NCBI GenBank assembly: GCA_003219465.1
Contig: QHOX01000046.1
Location: 1 to 33,575 of the forward strand
Direction of reading: 5' to 3'
Length of the DNA: 33,575 bases
DNA from: Verrucomicrobiota bacterium
Lineage (GTDB): Bacteria; Verrucomicrobiota; Verrucomicrobiia; Chthoniobacterales; UBA10450
Position 1 is the stretch's first letter; each line of letters starts with the position of its first letter. The notes under the pieces were generated by a model that was not told the DNA's origin, did not search any database, and saw only the letters and a program-made list of their open reading frames with translations. The position numbers were made by a program, and so were the translations under genes. This document shows, one piece after another, positions 22,726 to 33,539 of the stretch.

Positions 22726-24393
22726 ATGTCTGCCGTTCTCACACTATTGCGAATTAGAAATCTTGCGCTCGTCGAAGAGCTCGAGTGGCAGTTGGAGCCG
22801 GGGTTTGTCGCGGTCACAGGAGAAACAGGCGCGGGGAAATCAATCATTATTGGCGCCCTGCAACTTTTGCTGGGTGAGCGGGCGGACAAATCCCTGATTC
22901 GCACGGGAGCCGATCTTTGCACGGTCGAAGCAGTTTTTACCGGCACAGACGTGCGTAAGCTCAATCCGCAACTTGCCGAAGCGGGCATAGAACTATGCGA
23001 AAACGATTTGATCCTGAAACGGACGCTCTCCTCGAGCGGAACGAATCGGCAGTTCATCAACGGGTCGCCGACGACACTGTCGGTGTTGAAAAATCTTGGC
23101 GATGAACTCGTGGATCTTCATGGTCCTCACGATCACCAGTCGTTGCTCTCGCCGGAGACGCAATTGAGATTGCTCGATTCCTTCGCGCGCGCCGAACAAC
23201 AGCTCGAGGAATATCGAACGCATTATCGGCACTTGCAGACATTGTTCGCGGAACATGCCGCGCTCGACACCGCGGAGACCGCGCGCGAGCAGGAGATGGA
23301 TTTGCTTCGGCACCAAACCATCGAGATCAAATCGGCGAATCTCGTCGCGAGCGAAGAAGAAGAAATCGAGAAACGCTACAAGCTCGCCAGCAACAGCAAA
23401 CGGCTGATTGAGCTTGCCAGCGGGATCGCGAACAGACTTTCCGAGGCAGACGATTCCGTTCTCGCCCAGCTCGCGGAAACGCAACGGCTGCTTCGAGAAT
23501 TGGAAAAGATCGACAGCTCGACCGCACAATTCTCGTCGGCGCACGCCGCTGCCGTGGTCGAGCTTTCCGAAATCGCGCGCACTCTGTCGGCTTACGCCGA
23601 GAAACTCGATCTCGATCCGGAACAACTCGCCGCACTTGAACAACGCGTTTCGCTGTTCGAAACGTTGAAGCGCAAATACGGCGGTTCAATTGCCGACGTG
23701 ATCGTGTTCGGTGAACGCGCCGCCGAGCGGATGCGGAAGATTGAAGGGCGGGACGCAGAGTTGGAGCGACTCACCAAAGACATCGAGAATGTTCGCGCGC
23801 AAATGAACCGCGCCGGCGAAGCGCTGCGCAAATCGCGCCTAAAAGTTGCGCCGAAACTTTCCGAGAATATTCGGCGAAATTTGCGCGACCTTGGGTTTCG
23901 TCAGTCAGAATTCGAAGCAAACCTCAGCGCGCTCGACGAGCCTCGCCCGAACGGATTTGATTCGGTAGAATTACTGTTCTCGCCAAATCCGGGCGAACCG
24001 TTGAAACCGCTTCGCGCGATCGCATCGAGCGGCGAAATTTCACGGCTGATGCTCGCGATCAAATCCGCGCTGGCTGAGCATGACGCGATTCCGTTGCTCG
24101 TGTTCGATGAGATCGACACGAACGTCGGCGGCGAGATCGCTCACGCCGTTGGTGCCAAGATGCAAACGTTAGGGCGTGATCATCAGGTGATCTGCATCAC
24201 GCATTTGCCGCAAGTCGCCGCCACCGCTTCGTCGCATTTTGTTGTGACAAAGGACGTGTCGCGTGGCCGCACGTTTTCCAATCTGCACGCAGTCACGGGC
24301 AAATCCCGCCAGGAAGAAATCGCGCGAATGCTTGGCGGCAAAAGCGATTCGGCGCTTAAGCTCGCAGCGAGCTTACTGAAAGAGAGGCCCTAA
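22726..24393 (+). CDS. recN: DNA repair protein RecN
   Basis: RecN is an SMC-like ATPase that gathers DNA at double-strand breaks for recombination. The 555 residues carry Walker A GETGAGKS (about 32-39), the family-typical LVDLHGPHDHQSLL, a central coiled coil rich in Glu, Ala and Leu (about 160-380), the ABC signature SSGEISRLMLAIKSAL, and Walker B LLVFDEIDTNVGGEI followed by ITHLPQVAA. I start at ATG 22726; the ORF-track TTG 22708 adds six residues. It follows lpxA after 49 bases and may be co-transcribed. No LexA-type box was recognised upstream. A family A palindrome follows the stop. Confidence 0.95.
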   Translation: MSAVLTLLRIRNLALVEELEWQLEPGFVAVTGETGAGKSIIIGALQLLLGERADKSLIRTGADLCTVEAVFTGTDVRKLNPQLAEAGIELCENDLILKRTLSSSGTNRQFINGSPTTLSVLKNLGDELVDLHGPHDHQSLLSPETQLRLLDSFARAEQQLEEYRTHYRHLQTLFAEHAALDTAETAREQEMDLLRHQTIEIKSANLVASEEEEIEKRYKLASNSKRLIELASGIANRLSEADDSVLAQLAETQRLLRELEKIDSSTAQFSSAHAAAVVELSEIARTLSAYAEKLDLDPEQLAALEQRVSLFETLKRKYGGSIADVIVFGERAAERMRKIEGRDAELERLTKDIENVRAQMNRAGEALRKSRLKVAPKLSENIRRNLRDLGFRQSEFEANLSALDEPRPNGFDSVELLFSPNPGEPLKPLRAIASSGEISRLMLAIKSALAEHDAIPLLVFDEIDTNVGGEIAHAVGAKMQTLGRDHQVICITHLPQVAATASSHFVVTKDVSRGRTFSNLHAVTGKSRQEEIARMLGGKSDSALKLAASLLKERP

Positions 24394-24409
24394 TCCACCG
24401 CGCTTACGC

Positions 24410-24463
24410 TGTAGCCGCGTCCCTGTGGGACGCGTGCGTGTCGCCCGCAGGGCGACGGCTACA
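24410..24463 (+). repeat. Family A palindromic element between recN and the acetate transporter
   Basis: TGTAG and CTACA bound two perfect hairpins, CGCGTCCC-TGT-GGGACGCG and GTCGCCC-GCA-GGGCGAC, joined by a short spacer. It lies between convergent genes and could act as a two-way transcription barrier, though no T-tract follows. The rest of the gap (24464-24504) contains CTTCGTGTCCTTCGTGG, a short direct repeat. Confidence 0.8.
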
Positions 24464-24504
24464 AATTCCATCTCATGCTCTTCGTGTCCTTCGTGGTGGA
24501 AAAA

Positions 24505-25095
24505 TTATTTCATCACCGGACCGAGGGGTAGAATGACTTTGCCGTAGATTTCGTTGAGCACCTGCGCAAGGCCGGCGTAAATCGCGGAGAAGCCGCAGAA
24601 AATTCCTTCGTAGCCGGTAAACTGTTTGAAACCAGGACCTGCGCTAATGAAATCCCCAATGGCGAGGAGAAAGAAAAGAATCGTTAGCGAACCAAAAACG
24701 ACCTGCCCGGCAACGTGCAATCGCAGCGTGCCAATAAACATCACGGCGGTGAACAAACCCCACATGAAAAAATAAGCTACCATGGCAGTGGCGTTGGAAG
24801 CGGTGGCCCATCCTAACTTCGGCAGAACAATCAGCGCGACGAGCGAGAACCAGAACAAGCCGTACGAAAGAAAGGCAGTGGTGGCGAAAGTGTTGCCTTT
24901 CCGCCATTCCATAATCCCAGCCACAATTTGAGCCGCGCCGCCGTAGCAGATTCCCATCGCCAGAATCATGCTGTTAAGTTCGTAGAACCCGGCGTTGTGA
25001 AGGTTAAGCAATACGGTGGTCATGCCGAAGCCCAGCAGCCCAAGGGGCGCCGGATTCGCTGTCGTATCCTTGAGGTGAGTAGTGGATTCGTTCAT
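24505..25095 (-). CDS. Acetate/succinate transporter of the GPR1/FUN34/YaaH (SatP) family
   Basis: This 196-residue inner-membrane protein has six hydrophobic segments. The N-terminal family motif [23 protein letters not shown] is nearly canonical; [19 protein letters not shown] and [16 protein letters not shown] are also typical. Family members import acetate, and sometimes succinate, with protons and may work as hexameric channels. I use ATG 25095 ([10 protein letters not shown]); the ORF-track TTG 25134 would add 13 residues with no family counterpart. It is transcribed away from the FAD reductase gene, sharing a gap of about 230 bases. A role in recovering acetate is likely; direction of transport is not visible from sequence. 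Confidence 0.92.
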   Translation of the reverse strand: MNESTTHLKDTTANPAPLGLLGFGMTTVLLNLHNAGFYELNSMILAMGICYGGAAQIVAGIMEWRKGNTFATTAFLSYGLFWFSLVALIVLPKLGWATASNATAMVAYFFMWGLFTAVMFIGTLRLHVAGQVVFGSLTILFFLLAIGDFISAGPGFKQFTGYEGIFCGFSAIYAGLAQVLNEIYGKVILPLGPVMK

Positions 25096-25326
25096 GGCGA
25101 CGCCAGTGTGCCTAAAGAAAGAGCGACAATGCAAGAAGGAATGGCTTAACCATCCTAAATCGTTGACTCCCTTGACGTGTCAGAACCCTTGCATTTGTCG
25201 CCTCTCCCGGTTCAGGGCGAGGTGCCCGGTGTTCCACGCCCTACTCACTGGCACTTGGCCCGGTCACGTTCGTACGATTTCGCTTGTCGCCGCACCTCCG
25301 CTGAAATTATGGTCAAAGTTTCGTAT

Positions 25327-26508
25327 ATGATTCGGCGCGATTATCTCGTCGTTGGTGCGGGTATCGGCGGAGCGAGCGCATGCGAAGGGATTCGCAAATA
25401 CGACAAGCGCGGCTCCGTCACGCTGGTCGGCGCGGAAGCGTTCCCGCCTTACAAGCGTTGGATCCTTTCCAAGAGTTTTTTACGAGAAAAGGAAGCCAAT
25501 CTAAAAAAACTCCAGGAGTTCGATGAGCGCTGGTTTGAAGCGCACAAAATCGAGACACGCTTCGGCACGGTAGTCACGCAATTCAATATCGACCGCCGCC
25601 TGGCTGTGCTGGCCAATGGCGAAAGCATCGAATTTACGAAGGCATGTCTGGCGATGGGTAGCCGCCCGGTACGCCCGCCAGCGGCAGGGACAAGTCTGGG
25701 CAACGTGATCTACCTGCGAACAATCCGTGATGCTCTCGCATTACGCGAAATGGCGAGCTTGGAGAAAACGATCATGGTCGTTGGAGGTGGTTTGCTGGCA
25801 TCCGAGGCGGCAGCAAGCCTGCGCATGATGAAAATGAAAGTCGGACTGATGCATCGCGACGCTTACTTGTTGAATCGTTACGTCGATCCTAACACCGGCG
25901 TATGGTTGACTGATTATTTTGCGAAGCACGGCGTGGTGCTCTCGATGGGAGAAGCCCTCAACGGATTCGAAGGCAAAACTGTCTTGCGCAACATTCAAAC
26001 CAAGAGCGGTAACCGTTTCCCGGTCGGCCTTGCCGTTGTTGCATGCGGCGCAGAACCGAATCTCGATCTTGTGCGCAACACTCCGTTAGCGGGGCCGCAC
26101 GGGTCGCCTGTCACAGAATATCTCGAGACCGAAGAAAAAGGAATTTACGCCATTGGCGATCTTGCCTTCTACCCGGACAGGATCATGGGCGGCATGCGGC
26201 GTCAGACCCACTGGGAAAACGCCCGCGAGCAAGGTCTGGTAGCAGGGGCTAATATGACGGGCAAGAAGCGCATCCGTTACGAGCAGGTCCCCTATTTTTG
26301 GACGGAGATGTTCGATTTGCGGATGGATTTCGTGGGCGATTTCACCCTGCCGCCTACGCGCGTGAACCTTGATGGATCATATCCGAAGAAAAAATTCAGC
26401 GCCCGATACTACCAAGGGGATAAGCTCCGCGCGATTCTTCTTTGCCAGCAAACGCAACGCGAAGTCGATGCCGCAAAGAACCAATTGCGGCAGGCGCAGG
26501 GAAAATAA
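25327..26508 (+). CDS. FAD/NAD(P)-binding oxidoreductase of the AIF / ferredoxin-reductase-like class
   Basis: The 393-residue flavoprotein has an FAD-binding Rossmann motif (LVVGAGIGGASACEGI), the redox-region PPYKRWILSKSFL, ACLAMGSRPVRPP, a second nucleotide-binding motif (IMVVGGGLLASEAAASL) and the FAD-closing motif IYAIGDLAFYPD. QTHWENAREQGLVAG and PYFWTEMFDLRM are typical of apoptosis-inducing-factor-like and rubredoxin/putidaredoxin reductases. It probably moves electrons from NAD(P)H to a small ferredoxin or a quinone; no partner gene is nearby. I use ATG 25327; ATG 25309 is equally open and the ORF-track GTG 25177 covers non-coding sequence. No Shine-Dalgarno sequence is seen at either. 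The gap to the divergent transporter gene holds CCTCTCCCGGTTCAGGGCGA, an imperfect palindrome. Confidence 0.85.
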   Translation: MIRRDYLVVGAGIGGASACEGIRKYDKRGSVTLVGAEAFPPYKRWILSKSFLREKEANLKKLQEFDERWFEAHKIETRFGTVVTQFNIDRRLAVLANGESIEFTKACLAMGSRPVRPPAAGTSLGNVIYLRTIRDALALREMASLEKTIMVVGGGLLASEAAASLRMMKMKVGLMHRDAYLLNRYVDPNTGVWLTDYFAKHGVVLSMGEALNGFEGKTVLRNIQTKSGNRFPVGLAVVACGAEPNLDLVRNTPLAGPHGSPVTEYLETEEKGIYAIGDLAFYPDRIMGGMRRQTHWENAREQGLVAGANMTGKKRIRYEQVPYFWTEMFDLRMDFVGDFTLPPTRVNLDGSYPKKKFSARYYQGDKLRAILLCQQTQREVDAAKNQLRQAQGK

Positions 26509-26521
26509 GAACGTCGTGCAC

Positions 26522-27013
26522 TCAGTAAGACAGATCCGCCGGGATTTGGAACGCTGGATTGCGCACGCGCACGAGCTTCCAATCCCACGGCTTTCCTGAG
26601 GCGTGATGCCACTCCAATTGGAACGGACTGGGCAGTTTGTTCACCCGCTCCTCCAGCACTTCCATCACCCCTTCGTCGCTGCTATAGACGTTGATTTTGC
26701 CAATCCAGATCGCACGCGGCGATTCGACGTGTACGACGGGATCGGGCGCAGTAATCCTGGACCCGCGTACCCATCGAAAGCCTTCCCGCATACGCTCGAG
26801 AAGCCGGGTCCGATCATCGTCCCACTGGTCCCAGTAATCGTTGCCAATGAAATCGGCAACAGTCTCCCAATTTCTGCCATCGATCGCGTGAAAGAAATGT
26901 TCTGTGTGGAGGCGGACCTGATGCTCGGGTCGCCAAAGCCAGAGCAGATATAGACCGATGCACAGTGCCACGGCCAACACGCCGATGATTGCTCCACGAA
27001 GCGTAATCGTCAC
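26522..27013 (-). CDS. Small membrane-anchored protein, possible NTF2/SnoaL-like fold
   Basis: The 163 residues begin with one membrane helix (about 7-27, GAIIGVLAVALCIGLYLLWLW). A soluble domain follows, starting QVRLHTEHFFHAIDGRNWETVADFIGNDY, a pattern often seen in NTF2-like proteins, where a first helix pair lines a pocket. The end is FQLEWHHASGKPWDWKLVRV, a typical last strand pair. No catalytic residues can be assigned and no named family was recognised. The start is GTG 27013. It lies 78 bp downstream of lpxI on the same strand and may be the last gene of the ATP-synthase/lpxI transcript. It converges on the FAD-reductase gene with 13 bp between stops. Confidence 0.65.
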   Translation of the reverse strand: MTITLRGAIIGVLAVALCIGLYLLWLWRPEHQVRLHTEHFFHAIDGRNWETVADFIGNDYWDQWDDDRTRLLERMREGFRWVRGSRITAPDPVVHVESPRAIWIGKINVYSSDEGVMEVLEERVNKLPSPFQLEWHHASGKPWDWKLVRVRNPAFQIPADLSY

Positions 27014-27091
27014 AAGTGCCGTAGCAATACAACATCAAGGGCGAATTCCTTCGGGGGTCGCCTTACTTCATGCTTTACCATCGCTGTTGCT

Positions 27092-27940
27092 CTAGCGGCC
27101 GATAATCGAAATTGATCCGGCGCCGGCAAGATTGGCAATCGCATCCGCTTGCAAAAACAAGGTTTTGCCTGCTTCAATGGCAATTACCCGAAGTCCTGCT
27201 TCCGTCGCTACGCGAATTGTTTCAACGCCGATTATGGGCACGTCGAAGCGCATGTCCTGATTTGGCTTGGCGACCTTGACCATGACTGCACCCTCACGTG
27301 CAAGTGCGCCCCCTCGGCTGATGGCCTCGTTTGTTCCTTCCAACGCTTCTACGGCTACAATTGTTCCATTCTTGACAATCACAGTTTGGCCGATGTCGAG
27401 TCGGGCAATTTCCTTGGCAATATTCCAACCGAGCTCGACGTCGTACTCTTCACGAGATGATAATTTCGGTCCCGCAATTAGTCCCAGTTTGGCAATCGAT
27501 TGTTCGAGAAATGTTGTGGCTGGCAGGAGATCGACTTCGATCTTCGCCAGTTCATCTGCGAGCGCCGCGAAAATGGATTCAGCGTTGCGTTGTTTAAGTT
27601 TTCCCAGCAACATCACCGCCTTCAAATCCGGCCGCAGATCGTAAAGGTTTTTAGGCGCGATTTGTCCGGCCATGATCGCGTGATGAATATCCTGCTCGCG
27701 AAGAAATTTCAGGAGCCGCCCGAGTTGTCCAACACGCATCCACTCGACCACATCGATATGTTGCCCGAGCACCGGATCGGTCTCGCCGGTGAATGCGGCA
27801 GCGACGATCTTTTTAACGCCGGCTTTCCGCGCTGCATCGGCCACCAGTAGAGGATAGACGCCGTTGCCGGCAATGATCCCCAGGGCGTGTAGCGGTGCTT
27901 GTGCCAAGCACCGAATTTGAAATAGACAGGCGCCTGACAC
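27092..27940 (-). CDS. lpxI: UDP-2,3-diacylglucosamine pyrophosphatase LpxI
   Basis: LpxI hydrolyses UDP-2,3-diacylglucosamine to lipid X and UMP in lipid A synthesis, replacing LpxH in many bacteria. The core reads LGIIAGNGVYPLLVADAARKAG, IMAGQIAPKNLYDLRPDLKA, LLPATTFLEQSIAKLGLIAG, VAVEALEGTNEAISRGG and VAKPNQDMRFDVPIIGVETI, all typical. The last Asp-rich motif belongs to the metal site. The family N-terminus normally starts a few residues before GIIAG. Here no ATG lies in that place. The first 20 residues come from a family A palindrome, and the apparent start is GTG 27940 or TTG 27907 inside it. About 282 residues result from the GTG. The gene follows atpC by 18 bp. Confidence 0.88.
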   Translation of the reverse strand: MSGACLFQIRCLAQAPLHALGIIAGNGVYPLLVADAARKAGVKKIVAAAFTGETDPVLGQHIDVVEWMRVGQLGRLLKFLREQDIHHAIMAGQIAPKNLYDLRPDLKAVMLLGKLKQRNAESIFAALADELAKIEVDLLPATTFLEQSIAKLGLIAGPKLSSREEYDVELGWNIAKEIARLDIGQTVIVKNGTIVAVEALEGTNEAISRGGALAREGAVMVKVAKPNQDMRFDVPIIGVETIRVATEAGLRVIAIEAGKTLFLQADAIANLAGAGSISIIGR

Positions 27941-27953
27941 AAGCGCCTCTACA
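27888..27953 (+). repeat. Family A palindromic element across the lpxI 5' end
   Basis: TGTAG and CTACA enclose hairpin CGGTGCTTG-TGC-CAAGCACCG (nine pairs) and hairpin AGGCGC...GCGCCT, joined by an AT-rich spacer. It covers the gap between atpC and lpxI and reaches about 50 bp into the lpxI reading frame. Confidence 0.75.
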
Positions 27954-27958
27954 AATTC

Positions 27959-28369
27959 TTACCCGTGATGGCGGCGGCGTTTGACGTTCAACTGGGCAAG
28001 TGCTTTTTGCAGCGAGGCTTGAATGGCGGCTACTTCCTCGGCCGTGTGATCTTCTTTCATCGCCGCTTTGGCTCGCTCGACGGCCGCTTCGGCGGCAGCA
28101 ATGTCAATTTTCTCTGATTCAAGCGCCATGTCGGTTAGCACCGAAACCGCGTCTCCTTTGATTTCCACAAAGCCTTCGCCGATGGCCAACGTCGTCTCGC
28201 GGCCGCTTTTTATCACGCGCAGTTCGCCAGGCTTCAATGTGGTCAGAAGCGGGACGTGCTTCGGATAAACGCCAAGCTCGCCCTCCGAGCCGGGCAGCGT
28301 CACCATCTCGACGTCCTCGGAGTAAATTTTTTCCTCAGGCGTTACGATCTCGAGCTTGAGCGTGGCCAT
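27959..28369 (-). CDS. atpC: ATP synthase epsilon subunit
   Basis: The epsilon subunit sits on the gamma stalk of F1, couples rotation, and inhibits ATP hydrolysis. The 136 residues have the N-terminal beta-sandwich (LKLEIVTPEEKIYSEDVEMVTLPGSEGELGVYPKHVPLLT) and a two-helix C-terminal part rich in Ala and Glu, of normal length. It follows atpD after 79 bases, the widest gap in the operon, which contains an inverted repeat beside the atpD stop and a direct repeat near the atpC start. No Shine-Dalgarno sequence is visible. It is the last structural ATP synthase gene. Confidence 0.95.
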   Translation of the reverse strand: MATLKLEIVTPEEKIYSEDVEMVTLPGSEGELGVYPKHVPLLTTLKPGELRVIKSGRETTLAIGEGFVEIKGDAVSVLTDMALESEKIDIAAAEAAVERAKAAMKEDHTAEEVAAIQASLQKALAQLNVKRRRHHG

Positions 28370-28373
28370 GGAT

Positions 28374-28448
28374 AACAGTTACAAGGTTACAACAGTTACA
28401 AAGGACGCGTGCTGGAAAGGATTTCAACAACGTAACTCTTGTGACGTT
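28374..28448 (-). repeat. Direct and inverted repeats in the atpD-atpC gap
   Basis: AACAGTTACAA occurs twice with a 17-base period (28374-28384 and 28391-28401). Next to the atpD stop, AACGTAAC-TCTT-GTGACGTT (28429-28448) is an eight-base stem with one mismatch. No T-tract follows on the transcribed strand. The structure may modulate the amount of epsilon made relative to beta; this is only a suggestion. Confidence 0.5.
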
Positions 28449-30744
<2,296 letters not shown>

Positions 30745-30765
30745 CTGAAGGTCTAATTAGATAGA

Positions 30766-32298
30766 TTATCGCCAAGCAGTCTTGAATTCGTCGAGGGCCG
30801 CTTTCAATTGCGCCTCGAGGTCCTTATCGAGCTCTTTTTTATCGCGAATCGTTTGGAGCAAACTGGCTTTGCGTGTTTGCAGGTAATCCTGAAGTTTCAA
30901 TTGGTATTCTTTGACCCGTTCGACAGGAACAGCGTCAATGTAGCCGTTTTGCATCGCCCACATCACAGCCACTTGTTCTTCCACCGAAATTGGGTTGTAC
31001 TGTTTCTGCTTAAAAAGCTCGACAATACGTTGACCGCGATCGAGTCGCGCTCTTGTGGCCGCATCGAGGTCCGAACCAAATTGCGCAAACGCAGCGAGCT
31101 CGCGAAACTGCGCCAAATCGAGCTTCACTTTGCCCGCAACCTGCTTGATCGCCTTGATCTGCGCCGCGGAGCCAACGCGGCTGACGGACAAACCGACCGA
31201 AATTGCAGGTCGAACGCCTTGATAAAACAAATCAGTCTCCAGATAAATCTGACCGTCCGTGATTGAGATGACATTCGTCGGAATGTAAGCGGACACGTCC
31301 CCGGCTTGGGTCTCGATGATTGGCAGGGCGGTCAATGAGCCGCCGCCGAATTCGTCGCTCATCCGCGCAGCGCGTTCGAGCAACCGTGAATGTAGATAAA
31401 ACACATCACCCGGGTACGCTTCGCGCCCTGAAGGCCGTTTCAGGACCAGCGAGACCTGACGATAAGCCACCGCGTGCTTTGATAAATCATCGTAAATGAT
31501 CAGGGCGTCCATCCCGTTATCCATGAACCACTCGCCCATCGAGGCGCCGGCAAAGGGTGCGAGATATTGGTTGGTTGCAGTGTCCGATGCTGGCGCGGAG
31601 ATGATTGTTGTGTAAGGCATGGCGCCCTCTTTCTCGAGAGTATCGAGCACTCGCGCCACGTTGGAATTTTTCTGGCCAACTGCGACGTAAATGCAATAGA
31701 GCGGCCGATAATTTTTGTCGCCCGCATCCTCAGCCGCCTTATTCAACCGCGCCTGACTGATGATGCTGTCGATGGCAATCGTCGTTTTACCCGTTGCACG
31801 ATCGCCGATGATCAGCTCGCGCTGACCGCGTCCGATTGGAATCATCGTGTCAATGGGCATGATGCCGGTTTGGACCGGCTGGTTCACGCTGCGGCGCTTG
31901 ATCACGCCCGGCGCAATCTTTTCCAGAGGATAAAATGTGTCGCTCTTGATAGGACCTTTTCCGTCTAACGGCTGACCGAGCGTGTTGACCACGCGTCCGA
32001 GGAGCGCCTTACCTACGGGAACAGAAAGGAGCCGGCCAGTTGTTTTAGCTTCGTCGCCTTCTTCAACGAGGGTATTGTCGCCTAACAAGATCGCGCCGAC
32101 TTCAGTTTCTTCGAGATTGAGTGCGAGACCGTAAACGCCGTTAGGAAATTCGATCATCTCGTTAAGCATCACGTCGCTCAGACCCTCGATGCGCGCGACA
32201 CCGTCGCCGGTTTCGCGCACAACGCCCACATTGCTCTTGGTCGTGGATGTTTTTAGCTCGTCAATTTTTGATTCGATCTCTTCGAGTATGGTGCTCAT
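30766..32298 (-). CDS. atpA: ATP synthase alpha subunit
   Basis: The alpha subunit is the non-catalytic nucleotide-binding partner of beta in F1. The 510 residues carry the Walker A motif GDRATGKT (165-172), [54 protein letters not shown] and the arginine-finger region [10 protein letters not shown]. Length is normal and the N-terminal helix ([12 protein letters not shown]), which contacts the delta subunit, is present. It lies 11 bp after atpH. Confidence 0.98.
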   Translation of the reverse strand: MSTILEEIESKIDELKTSTTKSNVGVVRETGDGVARIEGLSDVMLNEMIEFPNGVYGLALNLEETEVGAILLGDNTLVEEGDEAKTTGRLLSVPVGKALLGRVVNTLGQPLDGKGPIKSDTFYPLEKIAPGVIKRRSVNQPVQTGIMPIDTMIPIGRGQRELIIGDRATGKTTIAIDSIISQARLNKAAEDAGDKNYRPLYCIYVAVGQKNSNVARVLDTLEKEGAMPYTTIISAPASDTATNQYLAPFAGASMGEWFMDNGMDALIIYDDLSKHAVAYRQVSLVLKRPSGREAYPGDVFYLHSRLLERAARMSDEFGGGSLTALPIIETQAGDVSAYIPTNVISITDGQIYLETDLFYQGVRPAISVGLSVSRVGSAAQIKAIKQVAGKVKLDLAQFRELAAFAQFGSDLDAATRARLDRGQRIVELFKQKQYNPISVEEQVAVMWAMQNGYIDAVPVERVKEYQLKLQDYLQTRKASLLQTIRDKKELDKDLEAQLKAALDEFKTAWR

Positions 32299-32309
32299 GG
32301 TTTTAAATT

Positions 32310-32702
32310 TTATAGTTCGTGTTGAAGGCGTTCGAGGCGGTTGCGAACGCTCCCGTCCCAGACATCATTTCCGACGCGGATCCGCATTCCGCCAAGAAGT
32401 TGGGGATCAACGTGAAATTCGGTAGCGAGGTCGTCGCCGTATTTACTCTTCAGATTGGAAACGATCTCCGAACGTATTGCGGGATCCACTTCGCTTGCGG
32501 TTTCGATCGTGGCGTGGCGCTTCTCTACCTCGAGGCGAAGCAAACGTTTGTAGTTTTTTAGCACGTTAATGTAATTGCGCGGCTTTTCTGCTATAACCGA
32601 ATCGACCAGGGACGCGATTCTGCCAGGGTCAAGCTGACCATCAGTGAAACTTGCCTGAAGCATTTTGCGCGAGAGTTGACGAATTTCTTTGTTAAGCTTC
32701 AT
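32310..32702 (-). CDS. atpH: ATP synthase delta subunit, short form
   Basis: Delta joins the top of F1 to the peripheral stalk. Only 130 residues are encoded; typical bacterial delta proteins are about 175-185. The C-terminal part is clear ([44 protein letters not shown]), whereas the N-terminal six-helix domain that binds alpha is shortened to about 80 residues. The ATG shares a base with the atpF stop (TGATG), so the start is well fixed by coupling. No frameshift was found: atpF ends intact just before it. Shortening may be a trait of the lineage. Confidence 0.9.
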   Translation of the reverse strand: MKLNKEIRQLSRKMLQASFTDGQLDPGRIASLVDSVIAEKPRNYINVLKNYKRLLRLEVEKRHATIETASEVDPAIRSEIVSNLKSKYGDDLATEFHVDPQLLGGMRIRVGNDVWDGSVRNRLERLQHEL

Positions 32703-33244
32703 CAGGCTACTTCTCGAGCTGCTTCCTCCTGCAAGCGCCGCTGGTCGTCCTGCGTTAATACTTTCCCCGTGACCTTCGCCGTTGTGTCGACTACGAGCCG
32801 CCCCAGTTCGCGCTTCAACGATTCCATCGTGCGGTCGTGTTCGATCGCTGCGGCCTCACGCGCTTTGGCGATGATCTGCTCGGCTGCCGTAATAGCTTCC
32901 TGCTGTTTCCGCTCGGACAAATGGGCGGCGCTTTCACGCGCTTCATCGATCATTTTCTGCGCGTCCGCATTGGCCTTCGCGACAATTTCCTGGTAACGCT
33001 TCTCCGCTTCAGCGAGCTCCTTCTTGATTTTCTCGGCATTAATCTGGCCTTCCTCGACCTTGCGCCGGCGCTCCTCGAGCACTGCCAGGATTGGTTTGTA
33101 AGCGAAGCGTTGCAAAAGGTATGCAACAATGCAGAAGCTAATGACCTGCGACAGAAACAACTTCCAATTCCAGCCGAAGGTCTCAGCTGTTTCGCGCAAG
33201 ATGTCGGTGACGCCTCCGCTGCTGGCGGCAATAATCAGGTTCAT
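32702..33244 (-). CDS. atpF: ATP synthase b subunit
   Basis: Subunit b forms the peripheral stalk that holds F1 against rotation. The 180 residues have about 27 leading residues, one membrane helix (about 28-47, KLFLSQVISFCIVAYLLQRF), then YKPILAVLEERRRKVEEG and a long charged coiled coil rich in Ala, Glu and Lys, ending with a region that binds delta. Only one b-type gene is seen here; a b' copy, as in photosynthetic lineages, is absent from this window. It lies 42 bp after atpE. Confidence 0.95.
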   Translation of the reverse strand: MNLIIAASSGGVTDILRETAETFGWNWKLFLSQVISFCIVAYLLQRFAYKPILAVLEERRRKVEEGQINAEKIKKELAEAEKRYQEIVAKANADAQKMIDEARESAAHLSERKQQEAITAAEQIIAKAREAAAIEHDRTMESLKRELGRLVVDTTAKVTGKVLTQDDQRRLQEEAAREVA

Positions 33245-33286
33245 AAACTAAGTCTCGGGCGCAACATAATTGCTCCCCGCTTCAAA

Positions 33287-33499
33287 TTAGTGAACGAGAT
33301 AAAGGGCGTAGAAAACGATCGCCTCGGTCAACGCGATGGCGAGAATTCCGTGCACGAGCACTTGCGTGAACGCACCTGGATTGCGACCGACCGCGCTTGT
33401 CATTCCCAGGCCGGTCAAGCCGATTCCGATTCCGACGCCCATCGCGGCAAGCCCAACGTGAATGCTTCCGCCCAGTTCTGCGAGTATTGGTAGTATCAT
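33287..33499 (-). CDS. atpE: ATP synthase c subunit
   Basis: Subunit c forms the membrane rotor ring. The 70 residues from ATG 33499 make two helices: one with the glycine-repeat GVGIGIGLTG and one with ALTEAIVFYAL, where Glu59 is the ion-binding carboxylate. The loop is GRNPGAF, close to the usual RQP/RNP. The residues after Glu59 (A-I) do not fit the ES/ET pattern of sodium-binding rings, so proton use is likelier. The ORF-track start at 33532 would add 11 residues and cover a palindrome. The leader before the ATG is A/T-rich with no Shine-Dalgarno sequence. Confidence 0.95.
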   Translation of the reverse strand: MILPILAELGGSIHVGLAAMGVGIGIGLTGLGMTSAVGRNPGAFTQVLVHGILAIALTEAIVFYALYLVH

Positions 33500-33520
33500 A
33501 TTTAGTTTACTTGGTTTTTG

Positions 33521-33539
33521 CGATCTCGTCACGAGATCG
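33521..33539 (-). repeat. Perfect palindrome between atpB and atpE
   Basis: CGATCTCGT-C-ACGAGATCG is a nine-pair inverted repeat with one central base. It lies nine bases after the atpB stop and about 21 bases before the atpE ATG. No T-tract follows in the direction of transcription, so it is not a terminator. It could protect the atpE message end after cleavage. Confidence 0.55.

Noticed and set aside
24475-24504. CTTCGTGTCCTTCGTGG as another mobile repeat
   Set aside because: It is a short direct repeat seen once in this window; too little to define an element.
25177-25308. Upstream extension of the FAD reductase to GTG 25177
   Set aside because: The extra 44-50 residues are Pro/Arg-rich without family match and cover a palindromic intergenic stretch; the FAD motif begins right after ATG 25327.
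33521-33539. Palindrome before atpE as an intrinsic terminator
   Set aside because: No T-tract follows on the transcribed strand, and a terminator inside the atp operon would cut off seven genes.
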